Origin: Falsiroseomonas frigidaquae
GTDB lineage: Bacteria > Pseudomonadota > Alphaproteobacteria > Acetobacterales > Acetobacteraceae
Length of the DNA: 64,000 bases
Direction: 5' to 3'
Assembly: GCF_012163145.1 (NCBI RefSeq)
Contig: NZ_JAAVTX010000003.1
Span: forward strand, 372,001-436,000
The position numbers were made by a program, and so were the translations under genes. The number at the start of each line of letters is the position of its first letter. Position 1 is the first letter of the stretch. Below, one piece after another: positions 27,899 through 36,720 of this stretch. The notes under the pieces are model-generated. The model saw only the letters and a list, made by a program, of their open reading frames with translations. It ran no database searches and was not told the origin of the DNA.

Positions 27899-28315
27899 CT
27901 AGTCGGATTGACTTGGTTCACGCTCAGAAGCGACCTCATCTGCAAGACCCCGGCTTTGAACCAGTCGGCGTCCTAGCGCCTCTATAAATGCCTGGTAACG
28001 TTCTCGTCCCTTGGCCTGAGTGGCGGCCGGAGCAGTGTCCGGTAATGCGGGCGTACTGGTCAGCCAGAACCGTACGAACAGGGCTAACGCCTCATTGCCG
28101 ATGGTGGTGTGGCGTTCCAGCCGCTCGCTGACACGCGACAGGCGATCGAGCCGACGTGCGAGGGCTGCCTCCAGCCGCTCAGGACCGTCCGGCGACAGGT
28201 AGCTCTCGAGTGCGGCCTCGACCACGACGGCTTGGCTCATGCGCTTGCGCGTCGCGTAATCGGCGAGGCGGCGCATCAGACCCGGGGGCAGCCGGAAAGT
28301 TGCCTTGGTCCTCAT
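27899..28315 (-). CDS. Ribbon-helix-helix (CopG-like) protein next to traG
   Basis: 138 residues. The N-terminal 45 residues (RTKATFRLPPGLMRRLADYATRKRMSQAVVVEAALESYL) fit a ribbon-helix-helix DNA-binding fold; the remainder is a helical region of unknown role. It begins six bases after traG ends. The same small gene follows traG in many alphaproteobacterial ICEs and presumably controls transfer genes. Confidence 0.8.
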   Translation of the reverse strand: MRTKATFRLPPGLMRRLADYATRKRMSQAVVVEAALESYLSPDGPERLEAALARRLDRLSRVSERLERHTTIGNEALALFVRFWLTSTPALPDTAPAATQAKGRERYQAFIEALGRRLVQSRGLADEVASEREPSQSD

Positions 28316-28321
28316 GGCGGG

Positions 28322-30298
28322 TCAGAGGGCAATGCCGTCATCGGGGTCGAGCGCCGCCTGGCGTACCAAGCGACGTGCGCGCGCCGCGAGGGCCCGCGTA
28401 CGGGCGACATCGTCGTCCTGCTCGTCCTCCGAGAAGACGAACTCTTTATCGGACGGCGGCCCTGGCTCAGGCGCGATCTGCTCATGCTCCGGCAGGGTAG
28501 GCTCCCGTCGGATGCCGCCCTCCGTATTGTCGATCGCGGCGGAGGCGGATTTTGCTGCCTCAAACGCGGGGGGCTTAAGCGCGCTCCAGTCATCCGGGCG
28601 GGGCACTGACGGCTCAACCGATACGGGGTCCGGCGGCGCCACCACGCGTGCGCGAAGCTGCCTGTCCTCGTAGTAGCGCGCCTTCAGCGCGCGGATTGGC
28701 GGGCAGCCCGAGACCAGGACGATCTCATCCGTCGGTGGTAACTGCATCACCTCGCCCGGCGTCAGCAGCGGCCGCGCGGTCTCCTGGCGGCTGACCATGA
28801 GGTGGCCGAGCCAGGGCGAAAGGCGATGCCCCGCATAGTTCCGGCTATCCCGAATCTCAGTCGCAGTGCCGAGCGCATCGGAGACGCGCTTCGCCGTGCG
28901 CTCGTCATTCGTCGCGAAGGCAACGCGGACATGGCAGTTGTCGAGGATCGCGTTGTTGGGTCCGTAGGCCCGCTCGATCTGGTTCAGGGACTGCGCGATG
29001 AGGAAGGACCGGATGCCGTATCCAGCCATGAAGGCGAGCTGGCTTTCGAAGAAGTCGAGCCGCCCGAGTGCGGGGAACTCATCCAGCATCAGCAGCAGCC
29101 GATGACGTCGCCGATCGTTTTCCAGCGCCTCGGTCAGGCGCCGGCCGATCTGATTCAGCACGAGTCGTACCAGCGGCTTGGTCCGCACGATGTCGGAGGG
29201 CGGGACGACGAGGTAGAGCGTGACCGGCTCGCGCGCCTCGACCAGGTCGGCGATCCGCCAGTCGCAGCGGCGGATCACCTGCGCGACGACCGGATCACGA
29301 TATAGACCGAGAAAGCTCATCGCGGTCGATAGAACACCGGATCGTTCATTTTCCGACTTGTTGAGCAGCTCTCGCGCGGCGGAGGCGACGACAGGGTGTG
29401 GCCGGTTGCCGAGATGGGGCGTCGTCATCATCGCCGCCAGTGTGCGCTCGATCGGGCGGCGTGGATCGGAGAGGAAGCCCGCGACGCCGGCGAGCGTCTT
29501 GTCCTGCTCGGCGTAGAGAACGTGCAGGATGGCGCCGACCAGCAGGGAGTGGCTGGTCTTCTCCCAGTGGTTCCGTCGCTCCAGCGCGCCTTCGGGGTCG
29601 ACCAGGATGTCGGCGATGTTCTGCACGTCGCGCACCTCGCTGTCGCCGCGGCGCACCTCGAGCAGCGGGTTGTAGGCGGCGCTCGCCGGGTTGGTGGGGT
29701 CGAAGAGCCGCACCCGGCCGAAGCGCGCCCGCCAGCCGGCGGTGAGCTGCCAGTTCTCGCCCTTGATGTCGTGGACGATGGCCGAGCCGGGCCAGGTCAG
29801 CAGTGTCGGCACCACGAGCCCCACGCCCTTGCCGGAGCGGGTCGGCGCGAAGCACAGCACATGCTCGGGGCCGTCATGCCGGAGGTAGCGCGGCGCGAAC
29901 CAGCCGAGGACGACGCCATCGGGGGCAAGCAGCCCGGCGTCTCGCACTTCGCGCTCCGTCGCCCAGCGGGCCGAGCCGTAGGTGGTCACGTCCCGGGCCT
30001 CGCGGGCGCGCCAGACGGACATGCCGATGGCGATGCCGATCGCCGCGAAGCCACCGGCGACGGCGATGATGGCGCCCTCGTAGAACACGCTCGGCGCGTA
30101 GGCGTCATACCAGTACCACCAGAGGAAGAAGGCGGGCGGGGGGTAGACCGGCACGCTCCCCCAGACGTCCATCGGTTGCCCGAGCTGCGCTTGGTAGCCA
30201 AGGCGCCAGGCGACCCACTGCGTCGCACCCCAGACCGCGGCGAGGACGATCAGGAAGACGACCAGGACCTGACCCCAGAGGATCTTGGTGGCGGTCAT
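28322..30298 (-). CDS. traG: Conjugative coupling protein TraG/VirD4
   Basis: 658 residues from the ATG at 30298; the open frame extends further upstream but the start chosen gives the usual membrane N-terminus (TKILWGQVLVVFLIVLAAVWGA). A second helix lies near residue 75. Walker A is FAPTRSGKGVGLVVP, Walker B is LLLMLDEFPALG. The protein is the hexameric ATPase that brings the relaxase-DNA complex to the type IV secretion channel. No trb/virB channel genes accompany it in this window, which is odd: they are normally next to traG. Confidence 0.95.
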   Translation of the reverse strand: MTATKILWGQVLVVFLIVLAAVWGATQWVAWRLGYQAQLGQPMDVWGSVPVYPPPAFFLWWYWYDAYAPSVFYEGAIIAVAGGFAAIGIAIGMSVWRAREARDVTTYGSARWATEREVRDAGLLAPDGVVLGWFAPRYLRHDGPEHVLCFAPTRSGKGVGLVVPTLLTWPGSAIVHDIKGENWQLTAGWRARFGRVRLFDPTNPASAAYNPLLEVRRGDSEVRDVQNIADILVDPEGALERRNHWEKTSHSLLVGAILHVLYAEQDKTLAGVAGFLSDPRRPIERTLAAMMTTPHLGNRPHPVVASAARELLNKSENERSGVLSTAMSFLGLYRDPVVAQVIRRCDWRIADLVEAREPVTLYLVVPPSDIVRTKPLVRLVLNQIGRRLTEALENDRRRHRLLLMLDEFPALGRLDFFESQLAFMAGYGIRSFLIAQSLNQIERAYGPNNAILDNCHVRVAFATNDERTAKRVSDALGTATEIRDSRNYAGHRLSPWLGHLMVSRQETARPLLTPGEVMQLPPTDEIVLVSGCPPIRALKARYYEDRQLRARVVAPPDPVSVEPSVPRPDDWSALKPPAFEAAKSASAAIDNTEGGIRREPTLPEHEQIAPEPGPPSDKEFVFSEDEQDDDVARTRALAARARRLVRQAALDPDDGIAL

Positions 30299-30452
30299 CG
30301 ACGGGTGGGGAGCGCGGCGGACATGCCATGAGAGGTGCGCGATTGACGCGGTGACCTTCAAGCGGCCAGCGGCCGGCATCGTGCCCGCGGCGAGCGCATC
30401 GCGCGAAACGGCGGGGACGCCTACCTAGCCGATGCGGTGGCGCGGCATCCGC

Positions 30453-32210
30453 TCAGAGGCTGAGGCCTCGCTTGCGCGTGGGTGTGAGCTCGAGACCGCC
30501 GCCAGGCGCAATGCTCCCTGCCACGGCCAGCCCTCGCTGTCGCTCCATTGATGGCTTCCACGGTACAAGCTGGAAGCCCAGCCCGTCTTCGATTATCGCA
30601 AAGCGCCCCGAGGCCAGGTCGAGGCGTCGGGTGAACACCCCGGAGACAGGGTCACCCTCCCGCGCCGGCCGCCATGACTTGCCCGTCTCGGCCGCTACCC
30701 GCGCGGCAGCCGCCTCCACCTCGCGCTGGCGCAACGTGTTGAGCAGGTCGCGCGCGAAGACCACGCGCTGACCCTGCCGTCGTGCGAGACCGGCCGCGAC
30801 GAGATGCTCGGTCCGGCGCGCGAGCGCGCCCTCGATTTCCGCACCGAAGCCCTGCCCCGCCAGTGGTAGCGCCCCGCGGTCCAGCAGGCGCCGGTCCAGC
30901 CAGGTCGTGCCATTGGCGGTGACCTGCGCCTCGACCGAAAGATCCGACCGCACGACCAGAGCGCTGCGTTCCCTCCCGCCGACGTCCTGGTAGCGACGGA
31001 GTTCGACGACCGCACCTGGGTGCCCGTCGCCGGTTGCATCGATATCCGCGAAGCGGACATGATGCACGCGGCCATCGACGCCGTCGATGATCGCGTAGCC
31101 GCTGCCCTTGAGCTCGTCGGCGATGCCGCGCTCGAGGAGGCGGCCGATGATGGGCTCGGGACGGTCGCCATGGATGGCGAAGTCACCGGCCGCGCGCTCG
31201 GCACCGAGGCCCTGCATGGCGCGGTGCATGGTCCTGATGATGTCGCCGCGGGTGCCGAGGTCGCGAAGCGTCTCCTCCATGCCGGGCTTGAGCGTCCAGA
31301 CCGCGGGACCATGCCGGTCGGCGAGACCGAACCGCTCCAGGGTCTGCGCCCGGCCGATCATCAGCCGGCGGAGTTCCGGATCGGCAGCGTCCGCGCCGCC
31401 GGGGCGCAGGTCCAGGATGCCGCCACCCTCATCGGCGGCGGCGCGGAGGGCACGATCGAGACCGGTCCAGCGCTCGGCACCGACCTCAGCCTCCAATGCG
31501 CTGCGGATCTCCTTCTCGGTCCGCGGCCCAAGTTCCAGCTCGACCAGCGCTTCGGCGCGGCCGCGGAAGCCGCGCGAGATGTAGTCGCGCGAGATCACCA
31601 GGTCGCCGCCATCCTGGGCCCGGCCGCGCACCAGGACATGGACGTGGGGGTTGTCGGTGTTCCAGTGATCGACCGCGACCCAGTCGAGGCGGCTGCCAAG
31701 ATCCTGCTCGGCCTGGCGCATCAGGTCGCGCGTCCAGGCCTTCAGGTCTGCGAGCGCGGGCGCGTCCTCCGGGCTGACGATGAAGCGGAAGTGGTGCCGG
31801 TCATCGGCGCAGCGCTCCGCGAAATCCCGGCCGTCGGCATTGTCGGTGCCCGCGCCGAAGAGCTGGGCCTTGGCGCCGACGCGCGTCACCCCATCGCGCT
31901 GAAGGTAGCAGATGTGGGTGGCGAGGGAGGCGGAGCGGAAGCGCGTGCCCTGATGGCGCACGACGCGCGCCTTGATCACGACGCGGCGCGACGGCGAGCG
32001 AAGCGCTGCCTGTGCCGCAGCGGCGCGGCCCCGCCCGAAACGCGAGCGGTTGCTAGCCCGCGACCCGCCGCCAAAGCCGGGGCCGGTATGGCCGGCCTTG
32101 CGGACAGCTCGCATGACCTGACCGACGAAGCTCTGCGACCGGCGGGTTGGCGCACGTGTGTCGCCGATGCGGCCGGGGCGGACGTTCAGATCGTCGTCGC
32201 GGGTCGTCAT
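30453..32210 (-). CDS. Relaxase with DUF3363 domain (VirD2-like)
   Basis: 585 residues. A basic leader (RRSQSFVGQVMRAVRKAGH) is followed by the relaxase fold: VKAR-type strand, HICYLQRDGV and the metal-binding NPHVHVLVRG histidine motif near residue 180. DUF3363 occupies the C-terminal half. It would nick oriT and lead the transferred strand. The 154 bases to traG and the 312 bases upstream are free of genes; the latter contains a strong hairpin and could be oriT. Confidence 0.9.
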   Translation of the reverse strand: MTTRDDDLNVRPGRIGDTRAPTRRSQSFVGQVMRAVRKAGHTGPGFGGGSRASNRSRFGRGRAAAAQAALRSPSRRVVIKARVVRHQGTRFRSASLATHICYLQRDGVTRVGAKAQLFGAGTDNADGRDFAERCADDRHHFRFIVSPEDAPALADLKAWTRDLMRQAEQDLGSRLDWVAVDHWNTDNPHVHVLVRGRAQDGGDLVISRDYISRGFRGRAEALVELELGPRTEKEIRSALEAEVGAERWTGLDRALRAAADEGGGILDLRPGGADAADPELRRLMIGRAQTLERFGLADRHGPAVWTLKPGMEETLRDLGTRGDIIRTMHRAMQGLGAERAAGDFAIHGDRPEPIIGRLLERGIADELKGSGYAIIDGVDGRVHHVRFADIDATGDGHPGAVVELRRYQDVGGRERSALVVRSDLSVEAQVTANGTTWLDRRLLDRGALPLAGQGFGAEIEGALARRTEHLVAAGLARRQGQRVVFARDLLNTLRQREVEAAAARVAAETGKSWRPAREGDPVSGVFTRRLDLASGRFAIIEDGLGFQLVPWKPSMERQRGLAVAGSIAPGGGLELTPTRKRGLSL

Positions 32211-32522
32211 GGCCGCCGAGCCGCCGGCGCGCAGCGGCGGCTGGCGCTGAGGCCGTTGATTTGCTTTGGATTTTGGCAGGAAGAGCCAGCCGCCACTTCG
32301 GCGCGAGGCGGGGATTTCTGTGTTGGATTAGTGACATACGTCCGACCGCCAGCCCTGCTTTTATCTGGCAATCGGCGGTCGGGGTTCCTGAGATGCCCGG
32401 CTCTCCACTTCCGTTGTCCCTCCCGGCGGTATCCGATGACACTACAGCAGCACATCAGCGCGCGCGGGGGGGCGACGCATGCTGAGCGGAAAGGGGCTGC
32501 GCGATCCCGCGCTGCGTGGCGG
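32211..32522. other. Gene-free 312-bp region upstream of the relaxase (oriT candidate)
   Basis: No coding frame is supported here. The standout feature is a nested dyad: CCGACCGCC (32342-32350) with GGCGGTCGG (32374-32382), an exact 9-bp inverted repeat, enclosing GCCAG/CTGGC (32348-32352 and 32365-32369) around an AT-rich loop (CCTGCTTTTAT). Inverted repeats beside relaxase genes often mark oriT; a nic site cannot be named from sequence. A run of seven Gs is present near 32466. Confidence 0.45.
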
Positions 32523-33356
32523 TCACTGATCATGCCCACCGCTGCCACGACGAATGGCGAAAATGTGGTCGCGATCGGTTCCCGGGCCGTCAAACTCGGG
32601 CGCCTCGGCTGTTCGGGATCTGCGAGCCATCGGCTGCGCCGCTTGCCCACCGGCGGTGATCGATGTGTCCGCGACAGGCACGAAGATCGACCGGGCCAGT
32701 GCTGCTGTCTCCGCCGGTGCGTCACCGCCGAGCAGCACAAAGATGCCGTCGGGACCGTGCGCCGTTCTCGCCGCAAGCTGGCCAGGCGCCGCATTGCCAG
32801 CGCCGCCGGTCATCATCGGCGCGAGGGCCGCGACATACGCTCGCGTCTCCGCCGGCAGCGGCTGTCCGGCCACCAGATGGGCCTCCACTCGTCCCGGACC
32901 GGCGTTGTAGGCCGCCAGCATGAGCGGCGCCGATCCAAAGCGGTCCAGCATCTCCCGAAGGTAGGCGGTGCCCGCCAGGATGTTGTCCTGCGGTGCGAAG
33001 GGATCGGCGCCGAGGCCGTGCCGCGTGCGCAGGCTTGCCCAGGTCGCCGGCATCACCTGCATCAGCCCCATGGCGCCACGGTGCGACACAGCGAGCCGAT
33101 CGCCGGCGCTTTCGGCGCGCATGACCGCCCTGATCCAAGCCTCTGGGATGCCGAAGCGCTCCGATGCAGCCGCAATCTCGGCGCCGTGAAGCGTCTGCGC
33201 CGCCGACCCGGTCGGCAGCAGACCAAGTAGCAGCAGCAAGGCCGCGATGAAGTGGAGCGACCGGGACGGGAGGGAAGACGCGTGGCGTCCAGCGCGCGCT
33301 GTCGGAGCGCCGTGCGTCGTCGATGGGCGTGCGTGGAAAGGGGGCGTTTTGCTCAC
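32523..33356 (-). CDS. Lytic transglycosylase of the conjugation module
   Basis: 277 residues, GTG start overlapping the traF stop (GTGA). A long N-terminus leads to a signal peptide (SLHFIAALLLLLGLLPTGSAA). The SLT domain has the catalytic Glu in MRAESAGDRLAVSHRGAMGLMQVMPATW and the later LAAYNAGPGRVE. It opens peptidoglycan for the mating channel. The C-terminal 90 residues after the SLT fold are low-complexity and specific to this family. Confidence 0.92.
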   Translation of the reverse strand: MSKTPPFHARPSTTHGAPTARAGRHASSLPSRSLHFIAALLLLLGLLPTGSAAQTLHGAEIAAASERFGIPEAWIRAVMRAESAGDRLAVSHRGAMGLMQVMPATWASLRTRHGLGADPFAPQDNILAGTAYLREMLDRFGSAPLMLAAYNAGPGRVEAHLVAGQPLPAETRAYVAALAPMMTGGAGNAAPGQLAARTAHGPDGIFVLLGGDAPAETAALARSIFVPVADTSITAGGQAAQPMARRSRTAEAPEFDGPGTDRDHIFAIRRGSGGHDQ

Positions 33357-33883
33357 AGTCCGCGCTCCGTGATCCAGATCGGGCGAAGCCTGGCGACGAT
33401 GCTGTTGCGCGGGATGGGTCCGAAGTAGCGGCCGTCAAGGCTGTCGGGCTCCGCCGCATTGAGCAGGAACACCTGATCGGATTCGAGCCCGTGGCATCCG
33501 TGCCAGGCCGGCAGCGGGCGGCCCAGGCGGTCGGCGACGCGACGATGCGCCACCCTCTGGTCGTCTACCTTGATGGCGTCACCCATCGCGCACACCACCT
33601 GCGGCGGCAGAGCGACGACGTGCTTTAGAAGCGGCACCCCGCGCGCGACGTAGCCGCGCTCGTCGAGGAACCTCGCCAGCGGCTCGGGCGGGCTAACAAG
33701 CACCAGGTCGCCCAGTGCGACATCGTCGGCCGGTGCCGCGATGTAGAGGCCGAGCGGCACGCTCGCTGATGCGTTCCAGATGATGCGCGGCTGCCAACCC
33801 GCGATTGCCGGGACAGCGATCAGCCCCAGCCCGGCCAGTATGGCCGCGAGGGGCACCGCGCGGCGTCTGCGCAGCGCCATCAT
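33353..33883 (-). CDS. traF: S26-family signal peptidase TraF
   Basis: 176 residues from the ATG at 33883, which overlaps the DUF2840 stop (ATGA). One N-terminal helix (PLAAILAGLGLIAVPAIA) anchors it. The S26 active site is seen: Ser in NASASVPLGLYI and Lys in VPLLKHVVALPP. In IncP-type systems TraF cyclises the pilin TrbC; no trbC is visible here. A longer open frame upstream (to 34195) is just the shadow of DUF2840. Confidence 0.92.
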   Translation of the reverse strand: MMALRRRRAVPLAAILAGLGLIAVPAIAGWQPRIIWNASASVPLGLYIAAPADDVALGDLVLVSPPEPLARFLDERGYVARGVPLLKHVVALPPQVVCAMGDAIKVDDQRVAHRRVADRLGRPLPAWHGCHGLESDQVFLLNAAEPDSLDGRYFGPIPRNSIVARLRPIWITERGL

Positions 33884-34344
33884 GCGTCGATCCTCCGGCG
33901 CAGCAGCCAGGCGCGGTGGCGCTCGCGCGTGTAGGCGCGCGGCTGCTCGCCGGCTGCCAAGCGGTTCATCACGTGCCGCCAATGGTCGGGGCAGGCCTCC
34001 TCCGGCGCGACGCCCGTCTGCTCGACCGCATCGATCGCGCGCAGCACCTCGTTGACCTTCGGCCAGCCGGAGATGCGCAGCAGGATTTCTGCCCCCGGCG
34101 TCACGAAGCCGATCGTGCTGTAGGCCTCGCCAGGCCCAACCGCGCGCAGGATGTCGATGCGGCTGACGACGGTGCCATAGCCGTTCGACGCCCACCGCAC
34201 GAACGCGAAGACCTCACCCGGCGCAAAGGCGACGACGCGGCGGCGGCGGTCGAGGATCGTCTCTTCGGCGATCCGCCCGAAGCGGATCCAGCGCTCGACG
34301 CGGCCCTCGAGCCAGAGCAGCTCGACGCCGGTCAGCGCGGTCAT
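33880..34344 (-). CDS. DUF2840 protein of the conjugation module
   Basis: 154 residues. Matches DUF2840: GVELLWLEGRVERWIRFG, RRVVAFAPGEVFAFVRWASNGYGTVVSRIDILRAV and a C-terminal WRHVMNRLAAGEQPRAYTRERHRAWLLRRRI. The ATG overlaps the repA stop (ATGA) and its stop overlaps traF. Unknown function, but a constant member between repA and traF in alphaproteobacterial ICEs. Confidence 0.9.
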   Translation of the reverse strand: MTALTGVELLWLEGRVERWIRFGRIAEETILDRRRRVVAFAPGEVFAFVRWASNGYGTVVSRIDILRAVGPGEAYSTIGFVTPGAEILLRISGWPKVNEVLRAIDAVEQTGVAPEEACPDHWRHVMNRLAAGEQPRAYTRERHRAWLLRRRIDA

Positions 34345-35414
34345 GGCGCGCCCTCCCGTTCCCCGTCTCGGTCGGCTTTCCCGCCGGGCGGGCGCCCCAC
34401 TACCAGTTTAGAGTTAGACTCTCTATTAGACTCATTAAGCGGCCGAATTTCGTTGTCGTGGCAATGGTTTGCGGGGCATTCCTGCGCCTGATCTGCCGAT
34501 AGTCCTGCGCCTGATGTGCCGATACCTTCTGCGCCTGATCTGCCGTGCTGATCCACAGGCGCACGTATGTTATCCACAGTTTGCCCACAGAGTTGTCCAG
34601 GCGAGATGTGGAGAACTTCGGCCCCTGCGGCCGTCCGTTGAACAGCCAGCCGGTAGCGCGGGAGTGGCTGCCGGGCTGCGATGCGGCGCAGATCCAGCGC
34701 GAAGTCGGTAAAGCGCGCCAGGCTGCCGGATTTGGCGTGCAGGTGCCGAAACTCGAACGCCCAGCCGCGCGGCTGATGGCCGGCATGCTTGCGTGCGATG
34801 CGATACAGCCAGCGCTCGATGCCACCGGTCAGACGGAAATAGGCCGGGTCGATCGTCAGCACGAGTTGTTGGTCGAGGACGCCGCGGTGGAACCAGTCGG
34901 GCAGGATGAACTCCATCCCCTCGCAGCGGCCGGAGGCCGTGACGCGCTCCTCCCATTCGTTGATCCAGGAGAATTGCTGGCGCCGCCACTGCGCGCCGTT
35001 GCGGATCGTGGTGCGGACGGCCGTGGATTGCAGGCGCGCCAGGGCGGCCTTGAGGAGGAGGTACTGGTGCTGGCCGGCGCCTCGGCCGATGGCCGTCAGC
35101 AGGTGATATGGCGTGAAGCGGAGGAACCGTGAGGTTGTCACCCCGCGTTCCGCTGCTGCGACGATCTGCGAACCGGCCCAGATCAGCACATCGGCGTCCC
35201 AGATAGTCGCCATGCCGTGCTCGGGGACGGCGTGGACCTGCACCTCGATGCAGCCGGCGCGGTACAGGATCGGTGCGGTTCGACGGCCTTTTGCCAGCGA
35301 GAAGAACGGTCGCTCCATGAGATCGCGCTGGTCGCGGCGCGGCGGACCGTCCTCCGGCAGCGCGTCAAAGGGGCTGAGCCGGAGCCGTTCGCTGCCGGCA
35401 TTTTTGGGGTGCAT
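34341..35414 (-). CDS. repA: Replication initiator protein A
   Basis: 357 residues. The first 260 match plasmid/ICE RepA initiators of the RPA family: RDLMERPFFSLAKGRRTAPILYR, MATIWDADVLIWAGSQIV, RFLRFTPYHLLTAIGRG and the winged-helix region INEWEERV, EFILPDWFHRGVL. The last 100 residues are low-complexity because they are written over the iterons and DnaA boxes at 34481-34589. RepA would bind those repeats, so the gene carries its own origin. It suggests the excised ICE can replicate. The upstream HTH gene ends 12 bases before it. Confidence 0.88.
   Translation of the reverse strand: MHPKNAGSERLRLSPFDALPEDGPPRRDQRDLMERPFFSLAKGRRTAPILYRAGCIEVQVHAVPEHGMATIWDADVLIWAGSQIVAAAERGVTTSRFLRFTPYHLLTAIGRGAGQHQYLLLKAALARLQSTAVRTTIRNGAQWRRQQFSWINEWEERVTASGRCEGMEFILPDWFHRGVLDQQLVLTIDPAYFRLTGGIERWLYRIARKHAGHQPRGWAFEFRHLHAKSGSLARFTDFALDLRRIAARQPLPRYRLAVQRTAAGAEVLHISPGQLCGQTVDNIRAPVDQHGRSGAEGIGTSGAGLSADQAQECPANHCHDNEIRPLNESNRESNSKLVVGRPPGGKADRDGEREGAP
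34481..34589. other. Replication origin: three iterons plus DnaA boxes inside repA
   Basis: Three direct repeats of CTGCGCCTGATCTGCCG begin at 34482, 34505 and 34529 (periods 23 and 24; the second has one change). Next come TGATCCACA (34549), the exact consensus DnaA box TTATCCACA (34570-34578) and TTGCCCACA (34581). On the other side, 34397-34455 is AT-rich for this DNA and could melt. Iterons, DnaA boxes and an AT-rich stretch next to a rep gene make an oriV. Confidence 0.85.
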
Positions 35415-35426
35415 TTGGCGACGCCC

Positions 35427-35711
35427 TCAACGCCGGGCCGCGCCGGCATAGGCCGGCGAGACTGCCGCATGGCGCTTGGCGGGCAGCACGGTCGCGCCCG
35501 TGTCGTCGCTGGTCGAGGCCTTGGTGCCGCGGTTCACCCAGGCCTGGAGGTCTGTGACGGCATACACGACGCGGCCACCGAGCTTCGAGTAGCGCGGGCC
35601 GGTGCCATAGGTGCGGTGCTTTTCCAGGGTGCGGCCGGACAGGCCAAGGAAGCGGGCGGCCTCGGGGGTGCGGAGATAGCGCGGCGGCAGGCCGGCATTC
35701 GGGTCGGGCAT
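35427..35711 (-). CDS. AlpA/excisionase-like HTH protein
   Basis: 94 residues from ATG 35711. A MerR-like helix-turn-helix of the HTH_17 family: LPPRYLRTPEAARFLGLSGRTLEKHRTYGTGPRYSKLGGRVVYAVTDLQAWV. This fold is used by AlpA activators and recombination directionality factors. Its place just before repA suggests control of replication or excision. The tail after residue 65 is low-complexity. Confidence 0.88.
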   Translation of the reverse strand: MPDPNAGLPPRYLRTPEAARFLGLSGRTLEKHRTYGTGPRYSKLGGRVVYAVTDLQAWVNRGTKASTSDDTGATVLPAKRHAAVSPAYAGAARR

Positions 35712-35835
35712 CGTGAGCCTCCGGTGACGTTGTGGGATGCAGCGCATGGGGCGCGGCGGTCAGGTCGGAGGCTGGCGAAGGGGAGCAGCGTCGGGGGAGT
35801 ACGAAGGGACGGGCCGGCTGGGCGTACCCACACCG

Positions 35836-36598
35836 TCAGCGCGCGAGCTTCACGCGCGGGCCCTGGCGAAGCAAACCGCGATAGCCGCCGTCGCGCAGCC
35901 GGATGGCGTCCGCGACCAATCGCATGGTGCGACCGCGGAGGTCATGGGACTTCCAGGCCGCGCCCACGGGTACGCGCGCTGGTCCGAACAAGCCCGCCGC
36001 CAGCTGCCTGTAGCTGGCACCGGTGTCGCGTCCGTCGAGGGCGCGAAGAGCCTGCACGAGCCGATGCCGGCGCTGCCTGGTCATGTCGTCCGCGGGCAGA
36101 TTTCGGTCATGCAGCGCGTGCCAGAGGCGCAACACCGATCCGAGACGCTGCGGAAGGTGTTCGTCGAGCGGGATCAACGCCCCAAGCGGCGCTCCGTCGG
36201 GCGTGCCGGCGACCACCCAAGTAGGCATGGCAAGCTTGCCGACGGCGCCATGCAGCCCGTCACTCGCCGGGCGTGGCGAGCTCACCCACGGCAGGGCAGC
36301 CGGTGAGGGTGGCGAGAACGACAACTGCAAGGCCGAGAGCGCCACGGTGGAGGAGCAGATTAGTGGTGCCCAGACCACCCCTGCCGCTCGCGCATTCAGC
36401 GCCGGATCGGCCGGGAAATCGCAACCCCCAGTGCTCGGCGACTGCTTCGGCCGCATCGTCGGGCGGCGCGTCGTCGAGCTGTTCCCAATCGCGCTCGTAG
36501 CGCGGGTTGCGCCGAAGGAACTCCCAGGCGAGATCGCTTGCCGAGGCGTTCTCCAGCTCTGCATAGGCGGCCGCCGACCGCCAGTCTCGCGCCGGCAT
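35836..36598 (-). pseudogene. DUF6499-DUF2285 protein, split by a one-base insertion
   Basis: ATG 36598 begins PARDWRSAAAYAELENASASDLAWEFLRRNPRYERDWEQL, the N-terminal domain of this ICE family, through EHWGLRFP. The expected continuation ADPALNARAAGVVWAP is in another frame, which then runs through a DUF2285 domain (LIPLDEHLPQRLGSVLRLWHALHDR, TRQRRHRLVQALRALDGRDTGASYRQLAAGLFG) to 35836. Removing one C from the CCC at about 36413 restores a protein of about 253 residues. These proteins are thought to regulate ICE genes; here it is broken or misassembled. Confidence 0.85.
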
Positions 36599-36720
36599 GG
36601 CAAGGCTCCGACAGGGGACGGAATTTAAGCTCCGCACACAGTATGCCGACAGATGCAACCATTCCGTGCCCTGTGGAGTCGCACGGCGAGCAACACGTGT
36701 TGCCCCTTGCGCAACGTCGC

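Noticed and set aside
31020-33230. 736-codon plus-strand frame across relaxase and transglycosylase region
   Set aside because: Runs antisense over three genes and the intergenic gap with no domain; a high-GC shadow.
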